Shown here: positions 18,621-28,515 of the stretch, one piece after another | How positions within the stretch are numbered: the first letter of the stretch is position 1 | Layout of the letters: each line of letters opens with the position of its first letter | NCBI GenBank assembly: GCA_035274465.1 | Contig: DATEOF010000286.1 | Location: 75,301-139,300 of the forward strand | Source of the DNA: JADGRF01 sp035274465 | GTDB lineage: Bacteria; Myxococcota_A; Polyangia; Polyangiales; JAFGIB01 | Reading direction: 5' to 3' | DNA: 64,000 nt | Made by a program: the position numbers and the translations under genes | The notes under the pieces: model-generated | Databases searched by the model: none | What the model was told of the DNA's origin: nothing | Seen by the model: the letters and a program-made list of their open reading frames with translations, nothing else

Positions 18621-20161
18621 GGCTTCGCTCCTCCCGCCGCCCAGCGCTGCAAGGTTTGGATCTGGCTCGGATCCAGCGGGCCATCGGCGGGCATGCGAAG
18701 CTCGACGACTGCGCGCACGATCCGTTCCTTCTCTGCGACCCACTGGTCGTAGCCGCCCAGGGCGTGACCGGGACCGCTGGTGTGGCACTTCGCGCAACGC
18801 GTGTCGAAGATCGGCTGCACGTCTGCGGCAAATGAGAGCGGTTGCGCGCTACCCGAGCGGAAGTCGAAGTGGAGCTTGCGTTGCTGCATGCCTTTTGCGA
18901 AGTGCGCGCGCACGCTCAGCGTGTGCATGCCCGCTCCGATGCCCGCCAGTGAGTAGCTCCGCTCGTGGCCGGCCGCGTCGAAGCCGCCGAGCGCAAACTC
19001 GAGGGTCGCGACCGTCCCTTCGCCCGGCCGACCGTCCTGGGCGTCGCGCTCGACCTCCTCGCCGTCGTCGAGCAAGAAGCTGACTCGTTCCGGTGCCTGC
19101 GTACCGAGGATCTGCGCGCGCACCTGGATGTCGGAGTCGTACACGCGCGCGCCCTCGAAGATACCGAACACGCGTGGGACCGAGCCGTGGCTGAGCGCCA
19201 GGCTCTGGTCGGCCAACTTGACCCAGACGGTACCGCTCGCATCCGCCGCCAACAGCGTCAACGAGCCGTGCAGCCCCTCGATCTCGCCCCAGCGTTCCAC
19301 GTCCGCGTCGTAGCGGAACAACCCTTCCGAGGTCTTCAGCCAGACGTACCGCCCTGACGCCAGGAGCGCCTCGGGTGCGCCCGTAGTCTGGTGGTTGATC
19401 CACCCCTGCTTCGCCAGATGAAAGAGCCCGCGCGCTGTAATCAACCAGAGCTCACCGCCTGAGTCGGGCGAGGCCGACACGCCGGCGAGCCCGATGATGC
19501 CCGCCCGCAAGGTCTCTTCCGCGAGTCCGCTCGCGACCACCTCATAGCGAGCGCGCGCCGTCTGACGCGCGTAGCTGAGGGCCTTGCCCTGGGCGAACCA
19601 CACCGCGTTCGCGCCGTTCGGTGCCGGCGCGACGGCCAGCGCAGTCAGGCCGCGGAGCGACTTGCGCTCCACCTTGAGCTCGGAGAGTTCGCCCGCTTCG
19701 ATCCGGTAGAGTCCCCGCTCGTGCGCGAACCAGGCCACCCCGTCGCCGCCCATGGCTGCGGCCACGATCCCTGCGGGGTCGAGCGCGCCGCGCCAGGCCG
19801 GCTCGATCAACCAGCCCGACTCGGCGACGAACAGGCCGTTGTCCGCTGCGACGAGCGCGCTGTACGGGCCCGCGGGAAAGACTCGCCGGATCGCGGCGGG
19901 CGCCTCGGCGTTGCCCGGATGATTCTCGAGCCGACCCTTGCTGCCGTCGATGCGCAGCCGCGCGGCCGCACCATCCGGGGTCGCGAACACGCCGCCACCG
20001 CGCTCGTCCGCGAAGCCGCTGACAGCGGCGAGCTCGAGCGCGGCAGGGGTCTGCTCGACCTCGAGGGGACTCGCAGACAGGGGGTTGTCGCCGATCTCGC
20101 CCGAGCTACAGGCGCTCGCGACCCAGGCTGCGATTGCCACCCAACCACGTTGCATGGTCAC
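18617..20161 (-). CDS. Lipoprotein with beta-propeller-like body and C-terminal c-type haem site
   Basis: 514 residues. The start is a GTG at 20161 overlapping the previous stop (GTGA), or the ATG two codons later. The lipobox is VASAC. The body, about residues 40-300, repeats W/G-rich blade-like segments (for example GVAWFAHERGLY, ANAVWFAQGKAL, GELWLITARGLF), like two-component-regulator or WD-type propellers. An Ig-like segment follows. The C-terminus carries CAKCH at about 456-460 in the planctomycete-type cytochrome setting VQPIFDTRCAKCH, with a Met-containing RMPADGPL that could be the distal haem ligand. It would be an electron carrier outside the cytoplasm. Partners are unknown beyond the operon. 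Confidence 0.8.
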   Translation of the reverse strand: MTMQRGWVAIAAWVASACSSGEIGDNPLSASPLEVEQTPAALELAAVSGFADERGGGVFATPDGAAARLRIDGSKGRLENHPGNAEAPAAIRRVFPAGPYSALVAADNGLFVAESGWLIEPAWRGALDPAGIVAAAMGGDGVAWFAHERGLYRIEAGELSELKVERKSLRGLTALAVAPAPNGANAVWFAQGKALSYARQTARARYEVVASGLAEETLRAGIIGLAGVSASPDSGGELWLITARGLFHLAKQGWINHQTTGAPEALLASGRYVWLKTSEGLFRYDADVERWGEIEGLHGSLTLLAADASGTVWVKLADQSLALSHGSVPRVFGIFEGARVYDSDIQVRAQILGTQAPERVSFLLDDGEEVERDAQDGRPGEGTVATLEFALGGFDAAGHERSYSLAGIGAGMHTLSVRAHFAKGMQQRKLHFDFRSGSAQPLSFAADVQPIFDTRCAKCHTSGPGHALGGYDQWVAEKERIVRAVVELRMPADGPLDPSQIQTLQRWAAGGAKP

Positions 20162-21600
20162 CCGGATAGCAATCCTTCGAGCGGTGAGGTACGCGTGATC
20201 GCGTAGTCGAGATTCGCCGACGCGAGCACGGTCGCGATCACGTCTTCCGGGAGGATGTTGACGCCCTTCGGATCCGGTTGACCGGTTTTGCGGTCGACCA
20301 CGCCTGGCGGCATGTTGATGTCACCGGCGCGACCAAACACCTGGTTGTGTTTGATCCCCGCACCGATCAAGAGTGCGCTCGAGCTGATGTGATGATCTCG
20401 CCCGCCCGAGCCGTTGATCAGCGGCGTTCGGCTGAACTCGCTGAACGCCAGCATGGTCGTGTGGTCGAGGAATGTGCCACCGGACGGGTGGGGCGACTTG
20501 CGTAGATCATCCACCAGGTCTGCGAGTGCGTTCCAGCCATTGCGCTGGTTCGTCGCGTGCGTGACCTGCGTTCCGAAGTGAGTGTCGAGGCCGCCGACCA
20601 GGTTCATCGAAACACACTGCGAGATGCCCTGCTTGAGGGCGATCGCGATCAGCGCGGCGCGGCCGGCTGCGGAGTCGTAGTTGACCGCGCCGGTCGCGGG
20701 CAGGTTGTACTGTGCGCGGATCGACGCGCGCTGTTCGTTCCGGCGATCGATCGCCGCGTCTTTCATCGGGTTGGTCTCGAAGTCGAGCTGGAACTGTCTG
20801 TGGAGCTGGTTGCCGAGCACGGTACCCATCTGCGATCGAGCCTGGCGATACTGACCGACGAGCCCCCGGGTGTCGTAGAGCTCCGACTCGCAGGTGATGG
20901 TCTTGCCGCGCAGATCGACGAGCTGCTTCTCGATCTCGGAGTCGATCGCGGTCGGACTCGGGCTGAGCGTGAGGATCAGATCGTTCGCGCGCGACACGCG
21001 CAGCGCGTTCGCATAGCCGGGGTAGCGATCGTTGTAGCTCTCGATACCGTAGGCGATCGACGGCACTGGGACGGATGGCCTCATCTGACCGACGATCTCG
21101 GTCGCGGTCGATGAGCCGCGCGCAGCGTTGCCGATGGGCACCTTGCCGGTCAGGAAGTAGCGAAAGCCGACCTCGTGCGCGACCGTCTTCATGTGAATGC
21201 CGCGCACCACCGCGAGCTTGTCGTAGTGATCGGCGAGCCGGCCGATCGCGGGACCAAACTCCATTGCGGGCTGAGGGCCACCCGGCCGCTGGGTCGGACG
21301 TACGATCGTGTCGGGGAACGACGCGTCGGTCGACAGCAAGTTGTAACCTGGCAGGATCCGCGTCTCGCTCACGCGCTCCGGCGTAAACACTGTAGGGTCG
21401 CGCGGGTCGAGGCCGAGCAACACGTCCCAGCCGCCGCCGAAGTAGATGAACACGAAGCAGCGATCGGCGGGCGCGAACGTGGTCGCCTGCGCGAGTACAC
21501 GGAACGGCGTGACGCCGAGCATGCTCGCGCCCGCGAAGCCGGCTGCGGCCTTGAGGAAGTGTCTACGATGGAGCGGGAAGAGTTCTTTCACTGCTTTCAC
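20158..21600 (-). CDS. DUF1501 family Tat-exported protein
   Basis: 480 residues from a GTG at 21600, with TTGAGG nine bases upstream; the frame is open far upstream, but that part overlaps the previous gene. The twin-arginine signal HRRHFLKAAAGF is followed by DUF1501 landmarks: FIYFGGGWD near the start, DHYDKLAVVRGIH, and SGGRDHHISSSALLIGAGI near the end. DUF1501 proteins are exported, have an alkaline-phosphatase/sulfatase-like fold by family comparison, and are common next to haem proteins in planctomycetes and myxobacteria; no activity is established. It sits 11 bases after the small lipoprotein and overlaps the haem lipoprotein by four bases. Confidence 0.85.
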   Translation of the reverse strand: MKAVKELFPLHRRHFLKAAAGFAGASMLGVTPFRVLAQATTFAPADRCFVFIYFGGGWDVLLGLDPRDPTVFTPERVSETRILPGYNLLSTDASFPDTIVRPTQRPGGPQPAMEFGPAIGRLADHYDKLAVVRGIHMKTVAHEVGFRYFLTGKVPIGNAARGSSTATEIVGQMRPSVPVPSIAYGIESYNDRYPGYANALRVSRANDLILTLSPSPTAIDSEIEKQLVDLRGKTITCESELYDTRGLVGQYRQARSQMGTVLGNQLHRQFQLDFETNPMKDAAIDRRNEQRASIRAQYNLPATGAVNYDSAAGRAALIAIALKQGISQCVSMNLVGGLDTHFGTQVTHATNQRNGWNALADLVDDLRKSPHPSGGTFLDHTTMLAFSEFSRTPLINGSGGRDHHISSSALLIGAGIKHNQVFGRAGDINMPPGVVDRKTGQPDPKGVNILPEDVIATVLASANLDYAITRTSPLEGLLSG

Positions 21601-21611
21601 ACGGCTGTGCC

Positions 21612-22271
21612 TCAATAGGTGGTGAAGCGCGGATCGGTCATGAGCGCGATGCAGATCGCCGCCCAGGCTTCGCGCTTCTTCTTCGCGGCCTCGGCGCGGG
21701 TCGCGATGCCCTTGTATGCCGACACCCAGGTGTCGAGCTCGCTGCCGGCGAGCGGTTGACCCCAGAAGCGGGTCGAGAGGTACACCATGTTCCGGCGCAC
21801 GCTCGGATCGTCGAGCTTGCTCAGATCCTTCGCGTCGGCAGGCACTTCGGGCGAGAGCACGCGCTTGCTGGCGTCCGTCTCCTTCAGATCGGCGTCGGCG
21901 GTCGCGAGGCAAACCTCGCGCGCACCGTCCTCGAGGAATTTTGCGAAGACGAGGTTCGGCTCGGTGGCCTCGGCGTTCACGAGCGCGTAGTCGGCGCGGC
22001 CGAGCGAGGCGGAGAGGTCGTCGATCTTGGACCACTGCCGTCCCGTGGTGACCGAGATGCTGGTCTTGAGCTGCGCGACCGTAATCCGGCGTGGCGCGCG
22101 CCCGACATGACCGCCCGACAGCTCGGGATCCGGCAGGGGCTCGATCGAAGGATGGTCGTCCGGCAACGGCTCGAGCTCCGCCGAGCGAGGCTTCGGTGAG
22201 GCCGCCGGGCCGCTGCCGCACGCCGCCGCAGCTGCCAGCAGCAAGAGCGCGAGGTACTGGTTCACGTTCAA
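21612..22271 (-). CDS. Small lipoprotein of the DUF1501/c-haem operon
   Basis: 219 residues from the ATG at 22271, overlapping the upstream stop as ATGA. The lipobox is AAAAC. A Pro/Glu-rich linker leads into a helical domain with the segment RITVAQLKTSISVTTGRQW, and the end, AWAAICIALMTDPRFTTY, resembles the terminal helix of DUF1549/DUF1553-type proteins (the region with 'YRRVD' in the previous gene), so it may be a shortened relative. There is no haem motif. It probably works as an accessory of the neighbouring exported haem protein. Function is not recognised. Confidence 0.7.
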   Translation of the reverse strand: MNVNQYLALLLLAAAAACGSGPAASPKPRSAELEPLPDDHPSIEPLPDPELSGGHVGRAPRRITVAQLKTSISVTTGRQWSKIDDLSASLGRADYALVNAEATEPNLVFAKFLEDGAREVCLATADADLKETDASKRVLSPEVPADAKDLSKLDDPSVRRNMVYLSTRFWGQPLAGSELDTWVSAYKGIATRAEAAKKKREAWAAICIALMTDPRFTTY

Positions 22272-24292
22272 TCGACCCTCCGGTATGCATCGGTGGTGAC
22301 GACGTGGCGGATCAGCTGCTTGAGGTTGCGCCCGTGTGCGAGGAAGTCCTGCGCGAGCGAGTCCATGTACAGATCCTGCTCTTCGCTCGTCATCGGCCGG
22401 CCGAGGAATTCGTTCCAGATGCGACTGACGACGCAGCGCTCGAGGTCGCCGGTCTGCATCATCCGCTCGACGAGCATGCGCGGGCCGCCCGCGACGTTCG
22501 GCTCGTCCGACTCTGTGCGGTAGAGATACGACTTCAGCATGCCGAGCGAGCTCGCGCCGTCGCCGTCGTATGCTTGCATCACGTAGTTACCGCACTCACC
22601 GTCACAGCCTGTGTTGCCGGCGAGCGCACAGTCGCGGCACTTCGCGTCGAACTTCGGGAACTTCATCGGGTCGAGGTACTGCGCGTTGCGCTCGCCGAAG
22701 CGGCCCCAGTGCGCGCCGGTCGGCTCGATCGTGGCGTGGCAGTAGTTGCAGCCGCAACGCTTCGCGAGATTGTTCTCGCGGTTGCACGAGTCCTCGGGAT
22801 TGGGCGAAACGGCGTCCGCGGGCGGCGAGAACGTCTTGCACAGGAACGCTTCGTAGAACTGAGCCACCCGTGATCGCTGAGTCGGGAAGCGATACAGCCA
22901 AGCGGGCGTGGTCAGCACACCCGAGGCGTTGTCCGCCCGCAGATACTCGACCCAGTCGTTGGGGGAGGCGGTGTACGTGAGCGCGGGCAGCGCATCGCGC
23001 GCGGCCGGAGGCGTGATCGCCAGTGCGCCGATCGCCTGGTTGTCGCGGTACAGCGAGGCGAGCACGCCGTTAATGAAGCTGCGGCGCGAGGTGAGGATCT
23101 GGAAGTAGTCCTCGTCGCGGCGCAGCACCGCGTCCGCGATCAGCAGTGGCTCTTCGTTGATCGCGGCGACGCGCGCATCGGACACGGACTCGTCACCCGC
23201 CTCGCAGCGGCGAAAGCCCTGACCGCAGCCGCAGCTGCGATCCGAGAGGAAGTTCGAGCCGTCGCAGGACGCGAGCGTCGCGGGGTTCAAGTCGCGTGTC
23301 TGTGCCTCGATCGCGCAGGCGGCGACCTCGGTCGACCCGCTCGTATCCCAGAACGGCGCGGCGGCCATTACCCAGCCCTCGCGCTGTACACAACCGCGCT
23401 GGTTCGCGAATGTGCCGAGCACTCCGTTCTTGGGCGTGAGGGTCAGCGTGCAGCGCTCGAGCTTGTCGAATGCCGCACCTGACGCCGGCATTGGACTCGT
23501 GAATGCGATGACGCGGTTTTCGCCATCGAGCACCTCGGTCTTGAGCGCAGCCGTCGTGGGCTTGCCCGGATCCGGCAAACACTTGAACGGAGCAAGTCCG
23601 GTCGAACTACGGCGCATGTCGCAGAAGAACAGGTGCTTGGCCTCCAGCATCCCCTTCGTCACCGCGTCGGTGCAGCTGGTGGCGCCCGTGAGCGCGGTGC
23701 AGGCGTAGACGTTGGTGTCGTAGTCGAAGCTCACCGGCATCGGTACGCCGTGTGCGTCGCGACAGACCTTGGCCGATGCGGGGACCTCGGCCTGCGGGTC
23801 CTGCTGTAGCGCTGGGTTCTTGCAGTCGTCCTGCGGGATGAAGTGGTCGCAGCCCGTGCCGTTGCGACCGCGCAACCCGCTCGAGGCGTTACCTCGAGAC
23901 TCCAGTGGCTTCGCGCCGTCAGTGGTCGTCGACAGACGCATGTCGCGGTTGTCCGGGAGACTGGCCGAGACGTTCGCGCGCAGCAGCGCACGGTGGTAGC
24001 GCTTCATCCGGCTGAAGAAATCTTCGCGGGTCATCAGTGCGTCGATGTCCTCGTCCCCGATCTCCCCTTTCCCCTGCAGTTCTCTGTATTCCGCGATCGT
24101 GGGCGGGCGTCCGAGCAGGTCGAGGTAGAGCTGCCGGAGCCGGCGTTCCAGCCCGACCGTCCCTGCGCCGGGAGACGGACATTGAAGCGCGCTCGCGTCT
24201 GCGCGCTGGCCGCCCGTGTCTTGCCCCCAGACGGGGCTCGCAGCCCAGAGCCCACAGAACAACAGGACCGCACGCGCACGGTGCCGAATCAT
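22268..24292 (-). CDS. Exported DUF1549-like c-haem protein, first gene of the operon
   Basis: 674 residues with a signal peptide ending near PVWG-QD. Residues 50-75 (RLRQLYLDLLGRPPTIAEYR) match the DUF1549 opening motif. A single c-haem site CNYCH lies at 515-519 in the DUF1588-like context CHATIEPTGAHWGRFGE. Residues 610-674 (RMMQTGDLERCVVSRIWNEF and on to TDAYRRVD) resemble the DUF1553/DUF1585 end. There are many other Cys, including a cluster at 552-567, so disulfides or a further metal site are possible. The family is abundant in planctomycetes and myxobacteria and is assumed to be redox-active at the surface. It leads the five-gene unit with 4-base overlaps. Confidence 0.8.
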   Translation of the reverse strand: MIRHRARAVLLFCGLWAASPVWGQDTGGQRADASALQCPSPGAGTVGLERRLRQLYLDLLGRPPTIAEYRELQGKGEIGDEDIDALMTREDFFSRMKRYHRALLRANVSASLPDNRDMRLSTTTDGAKPLESRGNASSGLRGRNGTGCDHFIPQDDCKNPALQQDPQAEVPASAKVCRDAHGVPMPVSFDYDTNVYACTALTGATSCTDAVTKGMLEAKHLFFCDMRRSSTGLAPFKCLPDPGKPTTAALKTEVLDGENRVIAFTSPMPASGAAFDKLERCTLTLTPKNGVLGTFANQRGCVQREGWVMAAAPFWDTSGSTEVAACAIEAQTRDLNPATLASCDGSNFLSDRSCGCGQGFRRCEAGDESVSDARVAAINEEPLLIADAVLRRDEDYFQILTSRRSFINGVLASLYRDNQAIGALAITPPAARDALPALTYTASPNDWVEYLRADNASGVLTTPAWLYRFPTQRSRVAQFYEAFLCKTFSPPADAVSPNPEDSCNRENNLAKRCGCNYCHATIEPTGAHWGRFGERNAQYLDPMKFPKFDAKCRDCALAGNTGCDGECGNYVMQAYDGDGASSLGMLKSYLYRTESDEPNVAGGPRMLVERMMQTGDLERCVVSRIWNEFLGRPMTSEEQDLYMDSLAQDFLAHGRNLKQLIRHVVTTDAYRRVD

Positions 24293-24417
24293 CGCTAGCT
24301 GGGTACCGTGTGGTCGGCGATCCAGACCAACGATCGTAGGCCCGCATGGGTGGCCGCCACGCGATCCAGGCGCGCCTACCCTGTGCGTTTGCCTGCGCGA
24401 GGTGTCCGGCCGCCGCT

Positions 24418-27400
24418 CTACGACGTTTGGCCCAGCACTCGGCCGATCTCTCTCAGCAGTGAGCCGGGCAGCTCGGGGACCGCGCCCCGGGTGTCGCGCA
24501 AGACGGCGAGTCCCACGCGCGCGTCGCCAGCGCGCAGCGGAAACACGCTGTAGCGCTGCTGCTCGGCTCCCGGTAGGTCGACCGTGTTGGCGACGCCCGC
24601 GTGGTTCGCGGGCAGGCGTGCCAGCACGTCCTCGAGCCCGTCCGGAGGCGAGCGCTCGTCCAGCGACGCGGCGAGTTGCAGCGCGTCGTCCTTTGCCAAG
24701 AACAAGTAGCCTTCGCTGTCGGTCGCGTACTGCCCGAGCATGTGCAGCGCGTGCTGCGCGCGCACCTCGGGTTGGCTTTCTCTACGCAGGAAGACTGTGA
24801 CGGCAGTCTCCTCGAACCCCGCGCGCGTGTCGAGATCCGGCTCTGGGGTCCCGTTGGCTGGTGGCAGCGGCGAGCTGCGATGCATCGCATGCAATTCTCG
24901 CACGCGCTCGGCCAGTGCGATCACGCTCGGATTGCTGGTCGCGAGAGCTGCTTCACGCATCTCGTCGAGCACGGCCAGCATGCCAGGTTTGTCTCCTACC
25001 AGCCGGGCGACCTTGACACGATACTCGTACATGAGAAACGCACAGGCGTGCTCCCCCGCTGCGCGCAGGCGAGCAAACAGCGCATCGAACATCTGTTCTG
25101 CGCGCTCGCGCTGGCCAACCATCGCGAGCGTCGCTGCATGCGCCGCTTCGAGCGTCGAGTACAAACCGACATAGCAGCGGTGCTCGTCCGTGAGTCGCGA
25201 GCTGGCCAGCTCACAAATGCTCAACGCACGTTCGGGCTGGTTGAGCTCCAGATACGAGAATGCGGTCATCGCGTAGGCGACCCCCCACCCGAGCAGGGCA
25301 AAAGGTGGACGCTTCGCGATGTACGCTTCACCAGCCTTGATGGTCGCTGGATAGTCGCGGCGGCGGAAGTGATAGGAAAGCTCCATGGTGTCGCGCATGT
25401 TCACGAGCGACGGTGCATCGACGACCATGCGTTCCAGGTGATCGAGCGCGCGCCGCACCACGACCAAGTCAGTCCAGATCAGGCCGGCCAACCCTTCGAT
25501 CGGCACGGCGATCCAGTCGATCTGCCAGTCGGTGCCGTTCTGGATCGCGTTGATATCCAGCTGGCGCCGGTAGAACTGTGTGGCCTCTCGCTCGCCGCGA
25601 ACGATGTAATAGGTCATGCGGACGCGCAGCGCCGCAGAGTGCGCGAGCTGGTTCCCGATGCGGTCCAGCTCATCCGCACGCGCTATCGCCAGCGAGTGCT
25701 CTCGATAGCACTCGTCGATGCCGTCCAACAAAAGCGCGCCAACCAGCATGTCGACGCGTTCTTGCTGGCTCATCTGATACAGCGGCTGCCGGGGGTCGCC
25801 GAGTGAGTCGATCACGCCGCGCAGCAGCTGACGTGTTTCCCCACCCCGACCCTCGTTTTGCAGCTGGATGGCATAGGAAAGCGAGTACACGAGCGCGAGG
25901 GTTGGGTGCGGCGAGTCCTTGAACGCCCTCATGCGTGCCAGGCGCGCCTTGGCACCCGGCGGGTCGAGCGTCAGCGCAGCCAGGCCGACCAACCCCATGG
26001 CGCTGCGCGCGTAGTACAGCAAAGCCTGGAGCACGCTGGGGCCGCGCTTTGCGGGGCGACGCAGGCACCAGCGCAGCCATGCCCATGCCATCCCGAGTGC
26101 GAGGCCGAGGTGTCTGCCCAGCGTGCGCGACCAGCGCTCGACCTCTGCCAAGCCTGTGTACGGATACAGCGCGTCGAGGGTGCCATCCCCGTAACGCGCC
26201 GCCAGCTTGTGGTCGAAGAGGTAGCTCGACATGACGAGCAACGAGCGCAGGCGCAGACACTGCGCGAGTGATCGGCCGTGGCGCTCGTAGATTTCCAGAG
26301 CGCGTTCGATCGCCGGCACCGCCGTCGCCATGCTCACCCTGCGTTCGACCATGTCCGGACCGATCTTGGCAAGCAGGTCGGCGCCGCGCAGCTCCTGTTC
26401 GGTATGCACGAGATGCCAGCCAGCCTCCAGCTGGCCGTCGCGATCCTGACGCGTGGCGAGCAGCCGGTCAGCCCAGCGCGCGTGCAGCTGTTGGCGTCTG
26501 GACGGATCGAGGCCGCGCGCGACCGCCTTGCTCAGCGCGTCCTGCGCGAACACGTACTCTTCACCCGCGCTCTCGAGGGTGCCAGCACCTACGAGCTCTT
26601 CCAGTGCGCCGATCACCACCTCGGGCGGACGCGCCGCGAGCTCGATTAGCGTTGCCGCCGAAGCGCCACCGCGCGAGACGCTCAAGACCTCGGCCAACTC
26701 TCGCGCGACCGAGCTGACCTGTTGCAGCCGTTGCAGTAGCGTGTCCTCCGCGGAGGGAGGAATGGGCGCGTCGATCTCCGCGGGCAGCACCCACGCGCCG
26801 TCGACGTAGCGCACGATGCCAACATTCAGCAAGTGCTCGGCGAGCTCCAGCGTCAGCTTGGGGCTGCCAAGCGCCACGCGATAGATCCAGTCGCTCACGC
26901 GTTCCAGGTTCGGCACGTCGCCGAACAGCGAGGCGATGAGCTCGATGCATTGTGTGCGGTCGAGCGGTCGCAACGTCAGCGTGGTCGCGAGCCCGCGCAC
27001 GTTGGCGAGCGCGGGCGCTTGGCGGCCACTATCGTAGCTCGCCACCACCGAGAGCGCGCAGCTACTGGTCTGGTCGGCAAGTGCGGCCACCAGCGCCCCC
27101 GAGAACTCGTCGCTGCGATCGAGATCGTCGATCGCGATCAGCAGCGGCCGCACGCGCGCAAACGTTACGAAGAAGTCGGTCAGCTCCGTGAGCATCTGGA
27201 CGCGCGCTTCGCCGCCTGCAGCCGCGAGGCTTTCCAGCTGCGCCGAGTCGGAGCGCGCGCGGCTGGCCTGCACGACCGGTCGGTTCTTGCTCGCCCGCTG
27301 CGCATCCAGCGGGGCCGCTTGCTCGAGGCCAGTGATCAGGTCCGCGATCAAGCTGGACGCAGCACCTCGCTGCTTGCGTGCGACAGCGCGCACCACCGTC

Positions 27401-28422
27401 AGGCCGGAGGTCTGTCCGATGAGGGCGGCCTCAGCCAACATTCGACTGCGGCCCGATCCGAGCTCGCCGCGGATCAGGACCGCCGCGCCTCGACCCGCCA
27501 GCGTCTGGCTCAGCATCCGGTGCAGCTTCGCGCGTTCGTTGCTGCGGTTCACGAGCTGCGAGCCCGCGAGGAAGCTGCGTGCGACCGCCGCGCTGTCGTC
27601 GGGCGCGAGCTCGCCTGCTGCGGACAGCCAGTCGATCACCTCGGCCGCGCTGGCAGGTCGCTTCATCGGATCAAGGCTGAGCAAGCTCATCACGAGCGCG
27701 TCCAGCGCGTCCGGGAGGTCGCGCGCGATGCGCCGCGGGTTGGCGGGCGCCTGCGTCCAAGCATGCTGCAGCGCGGCGATCTCGCTCACCGGGTAAGCGT
27801 GGCGCCCGGTCAGGATGAAATAGGCGAGCGCGCCCAGCGAGTACAGGTCGGAGCGCTGATCGAGCGGCGCGCCCTGCAAGGCCTCCGGTGCGATGCAGGG
27901 TGGCGTGCCGGTGAGGTTGGGCGGGACGCCGAACGGCACCATCGCGCCAAAGTCCAGCAGCTTGCAGCGGCCGTCGCTCGTCCTCCGCACGTTGCGCGGA
28001 CTCAGGTCGCGGTGCAACAAACGGCGTGCGTGGAGCAGCGCCAGAGACGATGCAACGTCGCGTAAGTAGCGGCACGCGTCGCGGTAAGGTAAAGGAGAGA
28101 GCTTCCCCAGATCCTCCCCGTCGAGCAGCTCCATCGTGTAAAACGGTGCGCCTCGGTCGATGCCATAGTCGTACACCTCGATGATACGCGGATGGCGCAG
28201 CTCAGACAGCGCGTGGTACTCGCGCATGAAGTGGACTTCGAGCGTGCGCCGCTGCTGGGAGTCGCTGAGTAGGCGCTTGAGCGCAATGCTGGCGCCGCTG
28301 GACTGATCCACGGCGGCGAACACCTCGCCCATGCCCCCGCGCGCGAGCTTCTGATGCAGCCGATAGCGTCCGGCCACGATCTCGGAAGTCTCGGACACAT
28401 CGGCAGCTATCGGCTGCGACAC
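24418..28422 (-). CDS. Ser/Thr protein kinase fused to AAA ATPase, TPR and GAF-like regions (paralogue 1)
   Basis: 1334 residues. The kinase domain covers about 18-275: Gly loop ARGGMGEV, Lys49, catalytic loop HRDLSPRN (137-144), DFG at 157-159 and APEAL. The usual Lys of HRDxKxxN is Ser141. An AAA-type ATPase follows, with Walker A GELGSGRSR and Walker B PLLIAIDDLD, then a long helical TPR-like region with a short hydrophobic stretch around the middle, and a GAF-like C-terminus (GYLFLAKDDALQLAASL). Such multidomain cytoplasmic kinases act as signal integrators in myxobacteria. It is the same architecture as the gene at 29771. Signal and targets are unknown. Confidence 0.85.
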   Translation of the reverse strand: MSQPIAADVSETSEIVAGRYRLHQKLARGGMGEVFAAVDQSSGASIALKRLLSDSQQRRTLEVHFMREYHALSELRHPRIIEVYDYGIDRGAPFYTMELLDGEDLGKLSPLPYRDACRYLRDVASSLALLHARRLLHRDLSPRNVRRTSDGRCKLLDFGAMVPFGVPPNLTGTPPCIAPEALQGAPLDQRSDLYSLGALAYFILTGRHAYPVSEIAALQHAWTQAPANPRRIARDLPDALDALVMSLLSLDPMKRPASAAEVIDWLSAAGELAPDDSAAVARSFLAGSQLVNRSNERAKLHRMLSQTLAGRGAAVLIRGELGSGRSRMLAEAALIGQTSGLTVVRAVARKQRGAASSLIADLITGLEQAAPLDAQRASKNRPVVQASRARSDSAQLESLAAAGGEARVQMLTELTDFFVTFARVRPLLIAIDDLDRSDEFSGALVAALADQTSSCALSVVASYDSGRQAPALANVRGLATTLTLRPLDRTQCIELIASLFGDVPNLERVSDWIYRVALGSPKLTLELAEHLLNVGIVRYVDGAWVLPAEIDAPIPPSAEDTLLQRLQQVSSVARELAEVLSVSRGGASAATLIELAARPPEVVIGALEELVGAGTLESAGEEYVFAQDALSKAVARGLDPSRRQQLHARWADRLLATRQDRDGQLEAGWHLVHTEQELRGADLLAKIGPDMVERRVSMATAVPAIERALEIYERHGRSLAQCLRLRSLLVMSSYLFDHKLAARYGDGTLDALYPYTGLAEVERWSRTLGRHLGLALGMAWAWLRWCLRRPAKRGPSVLQALLYYARSAMGLVGLAALTLDPPGAKARLARMRAFKDSPHPTLALVYSLSYAIQLQNEGRGGETRQLLRGVIDSLGDPRQPLYQMSQQERVDMLVGALLLDGIDECYREHSLAIARADELDRIGNQLAHSAALRVRMTYYIVRGEREATQFYRRQLDINAIQNGTDWQIDWIAVPIEGLAGLIWTDLVVVRRALDHLERMVVDAPSLVNMRDTMELSYHFRRRDYPATIKAGEAYIAKRPPFALLGWGVAYAMTAFSYLELNQPERALSICELASSRLTDEHRCYVGLYSTLEAAHAATLAMVGQRERAEQMFDALFARLRAAGEHACAFLMYEYRVKVARLVGDKPGMLAVLDEMREAALATSNPSVIALAERVRELHAMHRSSPLPPANGTPEPDLDTRAGFEETAVTVFLRRESQPEVRAQHALHMLGQYATDSEGYLFLAKDDALQLAASLDERSPPDGLEDVLARLPANHAGVANTVDLPGAEQQRYSVFPLRAGDARVGLAVLRDTRGAVPELPGSLLREIGRVLGQTS

Positions 28423-28515
28423 GGCTGGAGTCTATCACAGAGACGAAGACACCCGGCGGACGCACACCTCGCACAGATGCCGACGCCATGCACGAGCGTC
28501 GCGTCGTCAAGTCCG

